DNA of 64,000 nucleotides from Fischerella sp. CENA71 (GTDB taxonomy: Bacteria; Cyanobacteriota; Cyanobacteriia; Cyanobacteriales; Nostocaceae): NCBI GenBank assembly GCA_024239075.1, contig JANBVI010000055.1, positions 124,001-188,000 of the forward strand, read 5' to 3'. The notes beneath the pieces are model-generated. The model was not told the origin of the DNA. It saw nothing but the letters and a program-made list of their open reading frames with translations, and searched no databases. The first letter of the stretch is position 1. The number at the start of each line of letters is the position of its first letter. A program made the translations under genes and the position numbers. Positions 1 through 9,457 of the stretch are shown one piece after another.

Positions 1-137
1 ATTGGCATAAAACTTAACTTTTTTCAACCCGAAAAATTGAAAATAATGTACCCTAAAGTCTGACCTGCACAAAAGGCGAAATATACTACTGATATTACTA
101 GTTATTTTTGCCTGATAACCAGCAACAACTAACCAAT

Positions 138-1415
138 TTAAAATCTTTGTCCCGCAAAAATTGATCGTACTTCGCCGTTGCGGCGGATGATTGCCTCTTT
201 GTTCGCAACATCTACTAGTGTCCAACCACTAGAACCTATGCTTTCACCAATATCAACGCGCTGAGTCACACCATTAATTTGAAATAAAGCAGCAGATTTG
301 GATTTATTCTCTGACTCTAGTAATCCCTCAAGAATATAGGCAGGAGTAGGAGCAGATGCAACAGCTGTCACTTCTGTTTTTACTGGTACTGATGTTGGCT
401 GTTGATTGATGGTTGATTTGCTTGCTTGTGTGACTGGAATTGGTGTAGTTTTTATATCTATGGGTTTCAGGCTTGTTTGCACTACTGCTAAGACATTTGC
501 AGGTTTAGTTGGTTTTATGCCAGTTTTGGGAGAAGGTTTAACAACAGATGTAGGTTTAGGTGTATTTGTTGTCTTTTGATGAATAGCAGATGGCATTGGT
601 GGCAAAGTTGTTGTGCTATTGCTACCAGAAACCTTGGGAGGTACATAGCGCATTGGTAATGGCGCTTGATAAACAGGGATATAGATGCGCTCAACAACAT
701 TTGTGGAACGATTTGGAGTTGGAGATGTGTTGTTAGCGGTCAAAACTGGTGGTAGGTTAGCAGGCGGTTGATCATTCCTGACATAAGCCAAGGCTGTGCG
801 GTTTGTTGTAGCTGAGGGTGTGAGTGCAACATTGACAGGCTTAATGTTGGTTTTGGCTTCTTGTCTGTCGATGGCTGCAAGCGAACCCAACATGTAATTT
901 ACAAAATCTGCTTCTATTTCTGCTTTTGTGGGTAATTTTGGTTGCGGTACTTCTAAAGCTTGTTGAAAAGAGGTTAATTTGGTGTGGTTGAACAAACCGG
1001 AGTTCATTAACCAGACAATGCTGGCGATCGCTAATCCTAAGCTTGTTCCCACGTTCAGCATTTTACTAAACCAGTGTCGTGATTTTAGGCGTACTCTCTT
1101 CACCACTTTACTAACAGGAGCAGTCTTTACTACTACTGCATTTGGGTTGTTTCTGTACTGCGACACTGTTTGCAGGCTTCGCCACGGTTTATCAGGCAAA
1201 ACAATTGGCGGTATCTTTACTGTTTGGAGATGCGTGTGTGTTTGCTGCACCGTGTCCGAAGGTAGATTGGGGCTACCATCTAAAATCGAGTCTATCTCGG
1301 CAAATAGATCATCCATAAACCCATCGGCGTAGGTTTCTATCGTCCAGGGTTCACTGGCGATTAATTCATCTGATGGTTCTGGAATAAGAAGATTTGTGCT
1401 GGCTTGTTGAGACAT
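138..1415 (-). CDS. Membrane-anchored proline-rich protein with PilP/GspC-like C-terminus
   Basis: A 425-residue protein of unrecognised specific function. The N-terminal ~120 residues are soluble and acidic. One hydrophobic segment (about residues 121-141, LGTSLGLAIASIVWLMNSGL) would cross the membrane. A long Pro/Thr/Ser-rich linker (about 200-350) follows, then a compact C-terminal domain of ~65 residues (ALFQINGVTQRVDIGESIGS...) resembling the small beta domain of PilP/GspC-type secretion proteins. The expected topology is an inner-membrane anchor with a periplasmic domain on a flexible stalk. It stands alone on the minus strand downstream of mnmG with a 200-base gap. The link to a secretion or pilus apparatus is inference from the C-terminal pattern only. 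Confidence 0.75.
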   Translation of the reverse strand: MSQQASTNLLIPEPSDELIASEPWTIETYADGFMDDLFAEIDSILDGSPNLPSDTVQQTHTHLQTVKIPPIVLPDKPWRSLQTVSQYRNNPNAVVVKTAPVSKVVKRVRLKSRHWFSKMLNVGTSLGLAIASIVWLMNSGLFNHTKLTSFQQALEVPQPKLPTKAEIEADFVNYMLGSLAAIDRQEAKTNIKPVNVALTPSATTNRTALAYVRNDQPPANLPPVLTANNTSPTPNRSTNVVERIYIPVYQAPLPMRYVPPKVSGSNSTTTLPPMPSAIHQKTTNTPKPTSVVKPSPKTGIKPTKPANVLAVVQTSLKPIDIKTTPIPVTQASKSTINQQPTSVPVKTEVTAVASAPTPAYILEGLLESENKSKSAALFQINGVTQRVDIGESIGSSGWTLVDVANKEAIIRRNGEVRSIFAGQRF

Positions 1416-1617
1416 AACGATTTTCAGTTTTAGCTTCGTCGGGGAACTGAATCTGGGAGCAACACCTATTACCCCGTCTCAGTTAGACGAGTTGATGAAG
1501 GATTTGGTATTAAATCCGACTTGTAGTCAGGTAGATGTATGATTGAATTCAGTATATACTGGTGTCATCAATCATACTAAACTATACCCTAATCTACCCT
1601 ACTACTATACTCCCGCT

Positions 1618-3555
1618 TCATAAAGTTTTTTGGGAAGATAAAGCTGAAAACTCAGTATCCGTCTTTGTTCTACGCAATTCTAAATAAATTAATAAAGCAT
1701 TAATATCTGCTGGATTCACACCACCGATACGTGCTGCTTGACCGATTGTCAACGGTTTTACCTTGGTGAGCTTTTCTCGTGCTTCTTTAGAAAGGGTATC
1801 AATTGCTCCGTAATCTAAATCAGCTGGTAAGTGGCGATTGGCTTGACGAGCAATCTGCTCAATTTGATTTTGCTGTCTAGCCAGATAACCAGAATACTTA
1901 ATATCAATTTCTGCACCTTCTGTTTCCGCACGCTCAAGGTGAGTATTTCCTAATCCGTAAGTGTTGAGGTCTAGATAATGAAAGCCTGGACGCCGTAACA
2001 AGTCAGCGAGGGTAATTGAACCTTTGATTGCTTGTCCAGTTGCTTGGGCGATCGCTTTGCCAATTTCATCATGTTCTTTCACCCGGATGCTGTGCAATCG
2101 TTCTTTCTCGGCAGTGATATTTGCTTGCTTGCGGGTAAATAATTCCCAACGGCGATCGTCAATTAGACCAATTTCTCTTCCCAATGGTGTCAGGCGTTGG
2201 TCAGCATTATCAGAACGTAAAATTAAACGATACTCGGACCTACTAGTTAACATCCGGTAAGGCTCCCGCAGGTCTTTTGTACATAAGTCATCAACCAATG
2301 TACCGATGTAACTTTCTTCACGTGGAAACACAATCATCGACTGATCACGCACAAATCGCGCCGCATTAATTCCCGCTACAATACCTTGGGCTGCGGCTTC
2401 TTCGTAGCCAGTTGTACCGTTAATTTGTCCTGCAAAAAACAGTCCTGCTACTTTCTTTGTCATTAGTGTGGGGAAACACTGAGTTGCAGGCAAATAATCA
2501 TACTCAACAGCATAGGCTGGACGTAGCATGACACAGTTTTCTAAACCAGGCAGACTCCGCAACATTTGCAATTGCAAGTTTTCTGGTAATCCTGTCGAAA
2601 ACCCTTGAATATAAAGTTCTGGTATATCTCTACCTTCTGGTTCAATAAATATTTGATGGCTTTCTTTATCAGCAAAGCGCACAATCTTATCTTCAATACT
2701 GGGACAGTAACGGGGTCCTTTTGCTTCTACCCAACCACCATACACTGGCGATAGGTGGAGATTTTCTCGAATCAGACGATGGGTTTCGGCTGTTGTCCGC
2801 GTCATGTGACAAGGCATTTGTTCTCTTTCTACCCACACCTGGGGGTCAAAGCTAAACCAACGCACATCTGTATCCCCTGGTTGGAGTTCCAATTTGCTAT
2901 AGTTTACAGACCGTTTGTCAACTCGTGCAGGAGTACCAGTCTTCAGGCGCCCAGTCTCAAAACCCAAACGTTGGAGAGTTTCCGTTAACTCAACAGCAGC
3001 AAATTCCCCAGCCCTCCCGGCTGACATCGACTTGTTACCAACCCAAATTTTGCCACCCAAGAATGTACCAGTTGTGAGAATGACTGCTTTGCACTCGAAC
3101 CCCACACCAAAATAAGTCTGGACGCCAATTACTTCATCGTTAGCACCCAGTACTAAATCTGTAACCATCCCCTCACGAACAGTTAAATTTTCTTGATTCT
3201 CAACAATTCCCTTCATCACCGCCGCATATTCCCGCTTATCAGTCTGGGCGCGTAAAGCCCACACCGCAGGTCCTCGTGAAGAATTGAGAATCCGCTTTTG
3301 CAAATAGGTGCGGTCTGCCATCTTACCTATTTCTCCGCCCAGTGCATCTACCTCATGGGTCAACTGAGATTTGGCAGGTCCACCCACTGCTGGGTTACAA
3401 GGTTGCCAAGCAATTTTATCTAAGTTGAGTGTCAACAGCATGGTACGGCAACCAAGGCGTGCAGTCGCAAGTGCTGCTTCACAACCAGAGTGACCAGCAC
3501 CAACGACGATGACATCAAAAGCGTCTTGGAAATCTATAAAATTGTGCATGGTCAT
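1618..3555 (-). CDS. mnmG: tRNA uridine-5-carboxymethylaminomethyl(34) synthesis enzyme MnmG (GidA)
   Basis: MnmG is the FAD-dependent partner of MnmE that installs the cmnm5 group on U34 of certain tRNAs. The 645-residue protein has full family length. The dinucleotide-binding motif [11 protein letters not shown] lies at residues 18-28, and the family signatures [33 protein letters not shown] and [17 protein letters not shown] are all readable. The C-terminal MnmE/tRNA-binding helical domain ends in the typical [15 protein letters not shown] region. Two ATGs lie close together at the start (MTMHNF); either could be used. The gene is monocistronic, with about 60 bases separating it from the ABC ATPase gene upstream on the same strand. 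Confidence 0.97.
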   Translation of the reverse strand: MTMHNFIDFQDAFDVIVVGAGHSGCEAALATARLGCRTMLLTLNLDKIAWQPCNPAVGGPAKSQLTHEVDALGGEIGKMADRTYLQKRILNSSRGPAVWALRAQTDKREYAAVMKGIVENQENLTVREGMVTDLVLGANDEVIGVQTYFGVGFECKAVILTTGTFLGGKIWVGNKSMSAGRAGEFAAVELTETLQRLGFETGRLKTGTPARVDKRSVNYSKLELQPGDTDVRWFSFDPQVWVEREQMPCHMTRTTAETHRLIRENLHLSPVYGGWVEAKGPRYCPSIEDKIVRFADKESHQIFIEPEGRDIPELYIQGFSTGLPENLQLQMLRSLPGLENCVMLRPAYAVEYDYLPATQCFPTLMTKKVAGLFFAGQINGTTGYEEAAAQGIVAGINAARFVRDQSMIVFPREESYIGTLVDDLCTKDLREPYRMLTSRSEYRLILRSDNADQRLTPLGREIGLIDDRRWELFTRKQANITAEKERLHSIRVKEHDEIGKAIAQATGQAIKGSITLADLLRRPGFHYLDLNTYGLGNTHLERAETEGAEIDIKYSGYLARQQNQIEQIARQANRHLPADLDYGAIDTLSKEAREKLTKVKPLTIGQAARIGGVNPADINALLIYLELRRTKTDTEFSALSSQKTL

Positions 3556-3617
3556 AATTAGAAAACACTAGGCTTTGAGATTCTGATCAATTTTAACTAA
3601 TACTGCATTTTCAATAC

Positions 3618-4736
3618 TTAAGTAATTTGAGGATATAAACGATCGCCTGTAGCAGTATCAAACACAAATAACTGACTCAAATCAATCTCTAACGTCAAGC
3701 GATCGCCTGGACGAGGACGCACATCCGCACCGACTTGTACATTCACCAGCACCCCCGAACCAGGTAAACCTGCACGAATCAAAGTCTCCCTTCCCAGAGG
3801 TTCCACCACCTTCACCTCCACCACCAACTCTCCTAATTCTTCCTCTGTGTGTTCTCTGCGCCTCTGCGGTTCATTAATATTAATACTCTCCGGCCTCACA
3901 CCCAAATCAAACCCCTGTCCTTCTCGCAGATGCAACTTATCTTGCATATCCACACTCACAGGTAACACCTGCCCATCCACAGCAAAACCCCCAGCCACAT
4001 ACTTAGCTGGTAAAATATTCATCGGTGGACTACCCAAAAAAGTAGCTACCATACGGTTAGCTGGTTTGGCATAAATTTCTTGTGGTTCGCCAATTTGCTG
4101 AATTCTACCCCGATTCAACACCACAATCTGATCAGCCAAGGTCATCGCCTCAACCTGATCATGGGTGACATACACAGTAGTAATACCAAGATTTTGATGT
4201 AACTCTTTTAACTCTGCCCGCGTATCATCTCGCAATTGAGCATCTAAATTTGATAGAGGTTCATCTAATAAAAATACCTGTGGTTGACGGGCGATCGCTC
4301 TTCCTAATGCTACCCGTTGTTGTTGTCCCCCGGAGAGTTGTTTCGGTTTACGTTCTAACAGATGTTCCAAAGCTAGCGATCGCGCCACCGTCATCACCCT
4401 TTCTTGTACAGTCTTCGGATCTATTTTTCGCATCCGTAACCCAAAAGCAATATTTTCTGCCACCGTCATGTGCGGATACAGGGCATAATTCTGAAACACC
4501 ATTGCGACATCTCTTTGTCTGGCGGGGACATTGTTCATTAACTTATCCCCAATGTAAAGTTTGCCAGAAGTCGCAGTTTCCAAACCCGCAATGGTTCGTA
4601 AAATCGTCGATTTACCACAACCCGAAGGCCCTACCAAAACCCAAAATTCGCCATCGGGAATATTAAAGGTAATATCCTCTATAGCGGTGACATTGTTAAA
4701 TTTACGCTTAATGCTTTCGAGACTAACGCTAGCCAT
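3618..4736 (-). CDS. ABC transporter ATP-binding protein, UgpC/MalK type
   Basis: A 372-residue ATPase of the carbohydrate-uptake (CUT1) class, expected to energise a sugar, glucosylglycerol or glycerol-3-phosphate importer at the cytoplasmic face. Walker A GPSGCGKS is at residues 36-43, the signature LSGGQQQR about 100 residues later, Walker B VFLLDEPLSNLDAQLR, and the switch His in VTHDQVEAMTLADQ. The ~130-residue C-terminal extension is the MalK-type regulatory TOBE/OB domain. No permease or binding-protein gene is nearby, so the ATPase probably serves one or more transporters encoded elsewhere, as is common for this family in cyanobacteria. The substrate cannot be told from sequence alone. 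Confidence 0.93.
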   Translation of the reverse strand: MASVSLESIKRKFNNVTAIEDITFNIPDGEFWVLVGPSGCGKSTILRTIAGLETATSGKLYIGDKLMNNVPARQRDVAMVFQNYALYPHMTVAENIAFGLRMRKIDPKTVQERVMTVARSLALEHLLERKPKQLSGGQQQRVALGRAIARQPQVFLLDEPLSNLDAQLRDDTRAELKELHQNLGITTVYVTHDQVEAMTLADQIVVLNRGRIQQIGEPQEIYAKPANRMVATFLGSPPMNILPAKYVAGGFAVDGQVLPVSVDMQDKLHLREGQGFDLGVRPESININEPQRRREHTEEELGELVVEVKVVEPLGRETLIRAGLPGSGVLVNVQVGADVRPRPGDRLTLEIDLSQLFVFDTATGDRLYPQIT

Positions 4737-4800
4737 TGTTGTGATTATGGGCTGATCTATCTGGCGAGGTGCGATCGCATTTTAACGCGAAAATTTTACA

Positions 4801-4983
4801 TTACAGTAATGCAGTTTCTTCTTCCAAGCAAAGTTCAATCACTTCTTTAATATTGCTCATTAACTCATCAATTGTTTCTCCTTGACTATAACAAGCTTTG
4901 AATTGTGGAACTTCGCCTACATAATATCCATCTTCATCTCGTTCAATGATGACGTAAAATTCTCGCTTGTTGGTATCTAACAT
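4801..4983 (-). CDS. HicB-like antitoxin-fold small protein (orphan)
   Basis: A 60-residue protein starting MLDTNKREFYVII with the core pattern of partial-RNase-H-fold HicB antitoxins: the strand pair FYVIIERDEDGYYVGEVPQ, then the region CYSQGETIDELMSNIKEVIELCLEE. I chose the ATG at 4983 rather than an upstream start overlapping the previous gene, because homologous proteins begin just before the first strand. Its start lies 4 bases after the stop of the GUN4 gene, so the two are probably translationally coupled. No hicA-type toxin gene (small dsRNA-binding protein) lies on either side, so a canonical toxin-antitoxin role is doubtful. HicB-fold orphans are common in cyanobacteria. Confidence 0.8.
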   Translation of the reverse strand: MLDTNKREFYVIIERDEDGYYVGEVPQFKACYSQGETIDELMSNIKEVIELCLEEETALL

Positions 4984-4987
4984 AGCC

Positions 4988-5704
4988 TTATTTCTCCCAA
5001 GCCGGGTGAGAAAGCAAAGACGCAATGACTCTGACTCCTCGCAGTTGATTAGAAAGAGGTAAATGACCTTTAGGTGCGGTTAAATCCCAGGTAAATTCTT
5101 GAGGGTAACGTGTCCAGTTATTACCTTTTTTCCAACCAATTTTTACCCAAAGATTATCCCAATTTTTCCCTAAACCCAACCAGATTTCTCTTTGTACTGA
5201 AAAACCAAATTTACCTTCGGAGTGAACTAACCAAAGTCTGTTAATAGTTTGTAAGTCTGTAACTGGAAAATTATCTACTTCGGTAAAATAAAGCCATTTG
5301 CGTTTAACTGCTTCTGCACCCGCAATTTCACACATTTTTTGGAGCGTCATGCGATCACTTGCCTCAAAATCTTGAGTTGCTAGCAGATGTTGCAAGGGAC
5401 TGTAATCAATACCGCACTCTGATTTTAGAGGCACAATCCCTTGTGGAAAATGGGTTTGTAGAAAATCTTTAACTTGAGGTAAATCAGAGTTATACAACAC
5501 TTGGTAAGCTTTACCATCAACCCAAGTAGCGGGAGTGTCGCGACGTTCCATTAAAAATTCCATCAGGACATCGAATCCACCATTACCAAGGTTAGCTAGC
5601 TGCGGGATTGTTTGTTGTTGGACTTGCAGAGACCCAGCAACTAATTGCCCGCGTAGGGATTCAATGTCAGAAGATGAGCCTGATACAATCATTGGGTCTG
5701 TCAT
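4988..5704 (-). CDS. GUN4 domain-containing protein
   Basis: GUN4 proteins bind porphyrins, and the founding members stimulate Mg-chelatase in chlorophyll synthesis. This 238-residue protein has an N-terminal helical domain (about 1-95) followed by a full GUN4 domain: YSPLQHLLATQDFEASDRMT, KWLYFTEVDNFPVTDLQTIN, RLWLVHSEGKFGFSVQ and the closing TAPKGHLPLSNQLRGVR. The size and two-domain architecture match the Gun4 proper of Synechocystis, so a tetrapyrrole role is plausible. Cyanobacteria carry several GUN4 paralogues, so I give no symbol. The chosen ATG (5704) is the first one giving a family-like N-terminus; a longer frame to 5809 adds 35 unlikely residues. It precedes the HicB-like gene by 4 bases. 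Confidence 0.9.
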   Translation of the reverse strand: MTDPMIVSGSSSDIESLRGQLVAGSLQVQQQTIPQLANLGNGGFDVLMEFLMERRDTPATWVDGKAYQVLYNSDLPQVKDFLQTHFPQGIVPLKSECGIDYSPLQHLLATQDFEASDRMTLQKMCEIAGAEAVKRKWLYFTEVDNFPVTDLQTINRLWLVHSEGKFGFSVQREIWLGLGKNWDNLWVKIGWKKGNNWTRYPQEFTWDLTAPKGHLPLSNQLRGVRVIASLLSHPAWEK

Positions 5705-5819
5705 GCCATTACTCAAAAAATGCGATCGGTGAACAAGCGATGAAATATAAAATTTTGTAGATGGGCAAGCATTAGTAGCGTAGAGTAGTTTACAGGAAAT
5801 TGCGCCCAAAGCCTACTCA

Positions 5820-5987
5820 TTATATACCTGCATCATCCTTAGATGTGTCAGTGGTTGTAGAACCCAGTGATCTGATAAACTCTCGCAAAATATCCGTTTT
5901 GGTTCTGCCTACAGCTTGACAGTGAGATTCTAACATTGCGAACTCTTGCTCAGTCACCCTGATAGTGATCTCTCTTTTATTTTTCAT
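5820..5987 (-). CDS. Ribbon-helix-helix (CopG-type) small DNA-binding protein
   Basis: A 55-residue protein with the ribbon-helix-helix pattern: a short beta strand KREITIRVTEQEFAMLES, then helices reaching GRTKTDILREFIRSLGS. Such proteins are usually dimeric repressors or antitoxins. The ATG at 5987 (MKNKREIT) is chosen over an upstream in-frame start because the strand should lie at the very N-terminus. It lies upstream of the GUN4 gene on the same strand, with a 115-base gap. No partner toxin is visible, so its target is unknown; autoregulation of this small cluster is possible. Confidence 0.75.
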   Translation of the reverse strand: MKNKREITIRVTEQEFAMLESHCQAVGRTKTDILREFIRSLGSTTTDTSKDDAGI

Positions 5988-6066
5988 TGCTGGCTTTTTG
6001 CTGTATATTCCCACAGTATACCAATTATGCCTCTAGGCGGTAAGATAGCATCGAAAGAGAGGATAA

Positions 6067-6094
6067 GGGATCGGGGATCGGGGATCGGGGATCG
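6067..6094. repeat. Heptanucleotide tandem repeat (GGGATCG)x4
   Basis: Four perfect tandem copies of GGGATCG in the gap between the CopG-like gene and icd. This is a typical short tandemly repeated repetitive sequence of filamentous cyanobacteria. Confidence 0.9.
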
Positions 6095-6312
6095 GAAAAT
6101 AATCTCGTCTCTCATCTCCAGCCGCTTATACTCTTCTCCAGAGGGGAAAACTCTGTCTGCTGGCTTGCTCAATAACAAGGTACAGCAAAATATGTGATTG
6201 CTGTTTGTTATTTATTGTTTTGAATAATGATCTAGCAACAAACAACGATCAATTACCAATGATCAACAAAAATGTCAGCTGATGTCGCTGCACCACAATC
6301 AGGAGTGTGTGA

Positions 6313-7734
6313 ATGTACGAAAAAATTACTCCCCCCTCAACCGGAGCAAAAATTACTTTCAAAAATGGTGAACCAACTGTTCCTGACAATCCAATCATCC
6401 CCTTTATTCGAGGTGATGGTACTGGGATTGATATCTGGCCAGCAGCCCAAAAAGTGTTTGATGCTGCCGTAGATGTAGCATACAAAGGCAAACGAAAAAT
6501 TAGTTGGTTCAAGGTATATGCTGGTGATGAAGCTTGCGAATTATACGGTACTTATCAGTATTTACCACAAGATACTCTGACGGCAATTCAGGAGTATGGT
6601 GTCGCCATCAAAGGGCCTTTGACCACTCCTGTCGGTGGTGGTATCCGCTCGCTGAATGTTGCTTTACGGCAAATTTTTGACCTTTATGCTTGCGTACGTC
6701 CTTGTCGGTACTATGCAGGTACGCCTTCTCCCCACAAAAATCCCGAAAAACTCGATGTGATTGTTTATCGGGAAAATACCGAAGATATCTATTTGGGAAT
6801 CGAATGGAAACAAGGTAGTGAAATTGGCGATCGCTTGATTTCATTCCTCAACAAAGAACTCATCCCCGCCACACCAGAACACGGCAAAAAACAAATTCCC
6901 CTCGACTCTGGAATCGGTATTAAACCAATCAGTAAAACAGGTTCCCAGCGCTTGGTTCGACGCGCCATCAAACACGCCCTGCAATTACCCAAACACAAAC
7001 AAATGGTGACTTTGGTGCATAAGGGCAACATTATGAAGTACACCGAAGGCGCTTTCCGTGATTGGGGTTACGAACTCGCAACCAGTGAATTTCGGCAAGA
7101 GTGTATCACTGAACGGGAATCTTGGATTTTAAGCAACAAAGAGAAAAACCCCAACATCACCTCAGAAGAAAATGCCAGAATGGTTGATCCTGGCTTTGAT
7201 GCTTTGACCACAGAGAAAAAAGCTCAAATTGTCAAGGAAGTAGAAACAGTTCTTAACTCTATTTGGTCAACTCACGGTAACGGAAAATGGAAAGACAAAG
7301 TGATGGTTAATGACCGCATCGCTGATAGTATTTTCCAGCAAATCCAAACTCGGCCAGATGAGTATTCGATTCTGGCGACGATGAACTTGAATGGCGATTA
7401 TTTGTCTGATGCAGCCGCCGCCATTGTTGGTGGACTGGGAATGGGGCCAGGGGCAAATATTGGCGATGAATGCGCGGTTTTTGAAGCTACCCACGGTACA
7501 GCACCCAAACACGCTGGCTTGGATCGAATTAATCCTGGTTCGGTGATTTTGTCTGGTGTGATGATGCTGGAATATCTAGGATGGCAAGAAGCAGCAGACT
7601 TGATCAAAAAAGGTCTTGGAGATGCGATCGCAAACCGTCAAGTTACCTACGACTTGGCACGGTTAATGGAACCACCTGTTGAACCTTTGAAATGTTCCGA
7701 ATTCGCGGAAGCAATTATCAAACACTTTAGTTAG
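6313..7734 (+). CDS. icd: NADP-dependent isocitrate dehydrogenase
   Basis: Catalyses oxidative decarboxylation of isocitrate to 2-oxoglutarate, the carbon skeleton for nitrogen assimilation in cyanobacteria. The 473-residue protein is of the bacterial homodimeric type, with the cyanobacterial insertion of about 45 residues around TESESW-like text ([26 protein letters not shown]). The signatures [63 protein letters not shown] and the cofactor loop [19 protein letters not shown] are all present. Start ATG 6313 gives the normal N-terminus MYEKITPP. A dispersed palindrome lies just downstream and may act as its terminator. Confidence 0.98.
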   Translation: MYEKITPPSTGAKITFKNGEPTVPDNPIIPFIRGDGTGIDIWPAAQKVFDAAVDVAYKGKRKISWFKVYAGDEACELYGTYQYLPQDTLTAIQEYGVAIKGPLTTPVGGGIRSLNVALRQIFDLYACVRPCRYYAGTPSPHKNPEKLDVIVYRENTEDIYLGIEWKQGSEIGDRLISFLNKELIPATPEHGKKQIPLDSGIGIKPISKTGSQRLVRRAIKHALQLPKHKQMVTLVHKGNIMKYTEGAFRDWGYELATSEFRQECITERESWILSNKEKNPNITSEENARMVDPGFDALTTEKKAQIVKEVETVLNSIWSTHGNGKWKDKVMVNDRIADSIFQQIQTRPDEYSILATMNLNGDYLSDAAAAIVGGLGMGPGANIGDECAVFEATHGTAPKHAGLDRINPGSVILSGVMMLEYLGWQEAADLIKKGLGDAIANRQVTYDLARLMEPPVEPLKCSEFAEAIIKHFS

Positions 7735-7746
7735 TTTTGAGGGTTT

Positions 7747-7795
7747 GTAGTAAGTACTTTAGTGCTTAGAAAATAAGGACTAAAGTCCTTACTAC
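7747..7795. repeat. Dispersed palindromic repeat, family A, copy 1
   Basis: Two palindromic halves, GTAGTAAGTACTTTAGTGCT and AAGGACTAAAGTCCTTACTA, are flanked so that the outer ends GTAGTAAG and CTTACTAC are inverted repeats. Related copies occur at 14254-14287, 37113-37164 and 61367-61412. It follows icd directly and could act as a transcription terminator. Confidence 0.85.
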
Positions 7796-7875
7796 GAACT
7801 TTATTATTCTTGAATTCAAACTTGACAGAGTACTACGCCAGGATTAATTTTTAGCCTTAAGTGAACCGTATTGGC

Positions 7876-8742
7876 TTAAACTGAACTGTATTCTCTGAGA
7901 ACGGACTCATAATTTTTGATCAAAATTTCATCAACTTTACCTCTTTTGCTTGCATTTGAGTTGATAGCTCTAGTCGCAGCTATTTTTGTTTGCTTGTACT
8001 CACCATACAAATTTACAATAAACTCTGTGTAGGCATTGCTCAGTAATATATTGCAACCTCTGCGATTTAAATCATCAAAAGTTTCTTTTAATTTTTTCTG
8101 TTGATCTTTACTGAATCCATTCACATCGTACCCAGTAAAAGAAGATGTATCTGATACAGGATCATATGGAGGATCAAAATATACGAAATCGCCTTTTTTG
8201 GCACTTTGAACAGCTTCTTGAAAGTCAGAATTTAATATATCTATTTGATTAGAATTGAGATATTTACTAACAGCTTTTAAAACCGCAACATCTAAAATAT
8301 TTGGGTTTTTGTATCTGCCGAAAGGCACATTAAACTGACCTTGGGAATTAACTCTAAATAAGCCATTATAACAAGTCTTATTTAGGAAGATAATTCTTGA
8401 CGCTCTTTCTACTGGAGTTTTGGATTGATAATCTTTATTTCTATCCCAATCTCTAATAAAATAATAATAAGTTTTATGGTTTTCATGCTTTTTTAGATCC
8501 TCTATTAATTCATCCACTGAATCTCTAATTACTTTGTAGCAATTGATTAATTCTGCATTACTATCATTGATAACAGCCTTTTGAGGTTGCAAGCTGAAAA
8601 AAAGCGCACCTCCACCAATAAAAGGTTCATAGTAGGTGTTGTAGTGTTGAGGAAGATGATTTGCTATGATATCTGGAACTAACTGTCTTTTTCCTCCTAC
8701 CCATTTTAAAAATGGTTTTACGAGCTTATTTACTGATACCAT
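7876..8742 (-). CDS. D12-class (Dam-like) DNA adenine N6-methyltransferase
   Basis: A 288-residue SAM-dependent methylase. The N-terminal motif FLKWVGGKRQL is at residues 11-21, the SAM-binding motif FIGGGALFF at 41-49, and the catalytic motif DPPY at 190-193 within VYFDPPYDPVSD. This order of motifs is that of the Dam/DpnM alpha class, whose known members mostly methylate GATC. No restriction endonuclease gene is adjacent, so it looks like a solitary methylase; solitary GATC-type methylases are common in cyanobacteria. Substrate specificity is inference. The gene is AT-rich compared with its neighbours, which is compatible with horizontal acquisition. Start ATG 8742. Confidence 0.9.
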   Translation of the reverse strand: MVSVNKLVKPFLKWVGGKRQLVPDIIANHLPQHYNTYYEPFIGGGALFFSLQPQKAVINDSNAELINCYKVIRDSVDELIEDLKKHENHKTYYYFIRDWDRNKDYQSKTPVERASRIIFLNKTCYNGLFRVNSQGQFNVPFGRYKNPNILDVAVLKAVSKYLNSNQIDILNSDFQEAVQSAKKGDFVYFDPPYDPVSDTSSFTGYDVNGFSKDQQKKLKETFDDLNRRGCNILLSNAYTEFIVNLYGEYKQTKIAATRAINSNASKRGKVDEILIKNYESVLREYSSV

Positions 8743-8845
8743 TTACCGACCTGAAAATTATTCATAGGATTCTCTACTGTTTTACCTTCAGAATCAGTGC
8801 TTTAATTACTGTAATGAGTGCTATATCCAATAGTTGTATATAGGT

Positions 8846-9094
8846 CTATTGACTACTAAAATTTGACGGTGGGCGATCGCTACTCCAAGCCCACCAGACA
8901 CAACCACATTGACAGTGATAAAATTCTTGCCATTTGCGACGGTATTCCTCTGTAATTACGGGCGAACGGCGATTAATCCACACTTGTGTAGCTTCCAAAC
9001 TGCTAGCATGACATGTGGGACAGCAAAACTCACGAGCATGAATTGCTTTATTAGTCCATTCGGGTGGGATAGGAGCAAAAGCCTCTATAGTCAT
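8846..9094 (-). CDS. Small conserved zinc-ribbon-like protein
   Basis: An 82-residue protein with a CPTC motif (FCCPTCHASS) and a later CQCGC motif (FYHCQCGCVWWAW). The four or more cysteines suggest a zinc ribbon. The aromatic tail WWAWSSDRP and the N-terminus MTIEAFAPIPPEWTNKAIHA look like a genuine conserved cyanobacterial family, but I cannot name a function. It is on the minus strand, immediately beside a large repeat element at 9123-9286. Confidence 0.65.
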   Translation of the reverse strand: MTIEAFAPIPPEWTNKAIHAREFCCPTCHASSLEATQVWINRRSPVITEEYRRKWQEFYHCQCGCVWWAWSSDRPPSNFSSQ

Positions 9095-9122
9095 TAGTTA
9101 TTGGTCATTGGTCATTGGTCAA

Positions 9123-9286
9123 CCGATTTTGGATTTTAGATTTTAGATTTTGGATTGACCCTGACCACAAGGGTACAAGGCTTGGGGATTTTAGATTTAC
9201 GATTTTAGATTTGTTCCGCCCACAAGGGGCGGGGCATGAACCAAAAAACCCCAATCCAAAATCCAAAATCCAAAATCTAAAATTGG
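9123..9286. repeat. Inverted-repeat element built of TTTTGGA/TTTTAGA units
   Basis: The left arm (9123-9157) consists of GATTTTGGATTTTAGA-type units. The right arm (9251-9286) is their near-perfect complement, with CCAAAATCC units. The arms enclose about 90 bases with a further GC-rich hairpin (GCCCACAAGGGGCGGGG). A shorter relative of the right arm occurs at 61715-61741. Open frames read through this stretch on both strands, but they are repeat artefacts. Confidence 0.8.
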
Positions 9287-9401
9287 CACGGTCAAGAGTC
9301 AATTATCTTCAAAACTGGTACTTTAATATCCAATAGCTTAGGTATTCTAAGCATATATCACAAAAATCATACAAGCTGATGATAGCTCACAGCTTAGTAA
9401 A

Positions 9402-9436
9402 CCCCAATCCCCAATCCCCAATCCCCAATCCCCAAT
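9402..9436. repeat. Heptanucleotide tandem repeat (CCCCAAT)x5
   Basis: Five perfect tandem copies of CCCCAAT just upstream of the DUF3318 gene; another short tandem repeat of the cyanobacterial type. Confidence 0.9.
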
Positions 9437-9457
9437 CCTTAGTACATGTCATAATTT

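Noticed and set aside
1438-1542. Short open stretch reading FVGELNLGATPITPSQLDELM
   Set aside because: No start codon or ribosome binding site; no family recognised. It might be a remnant but cannot be supported.
9105-9336. Two overlapping open frames of 65 and 73 codons on opposite strands
   Set aside because: Both consist of translated TTTTAGA/TTTTGGA repeats (for example FRFWILDFGLGF); they are artefacts of the inverted-repeat element.
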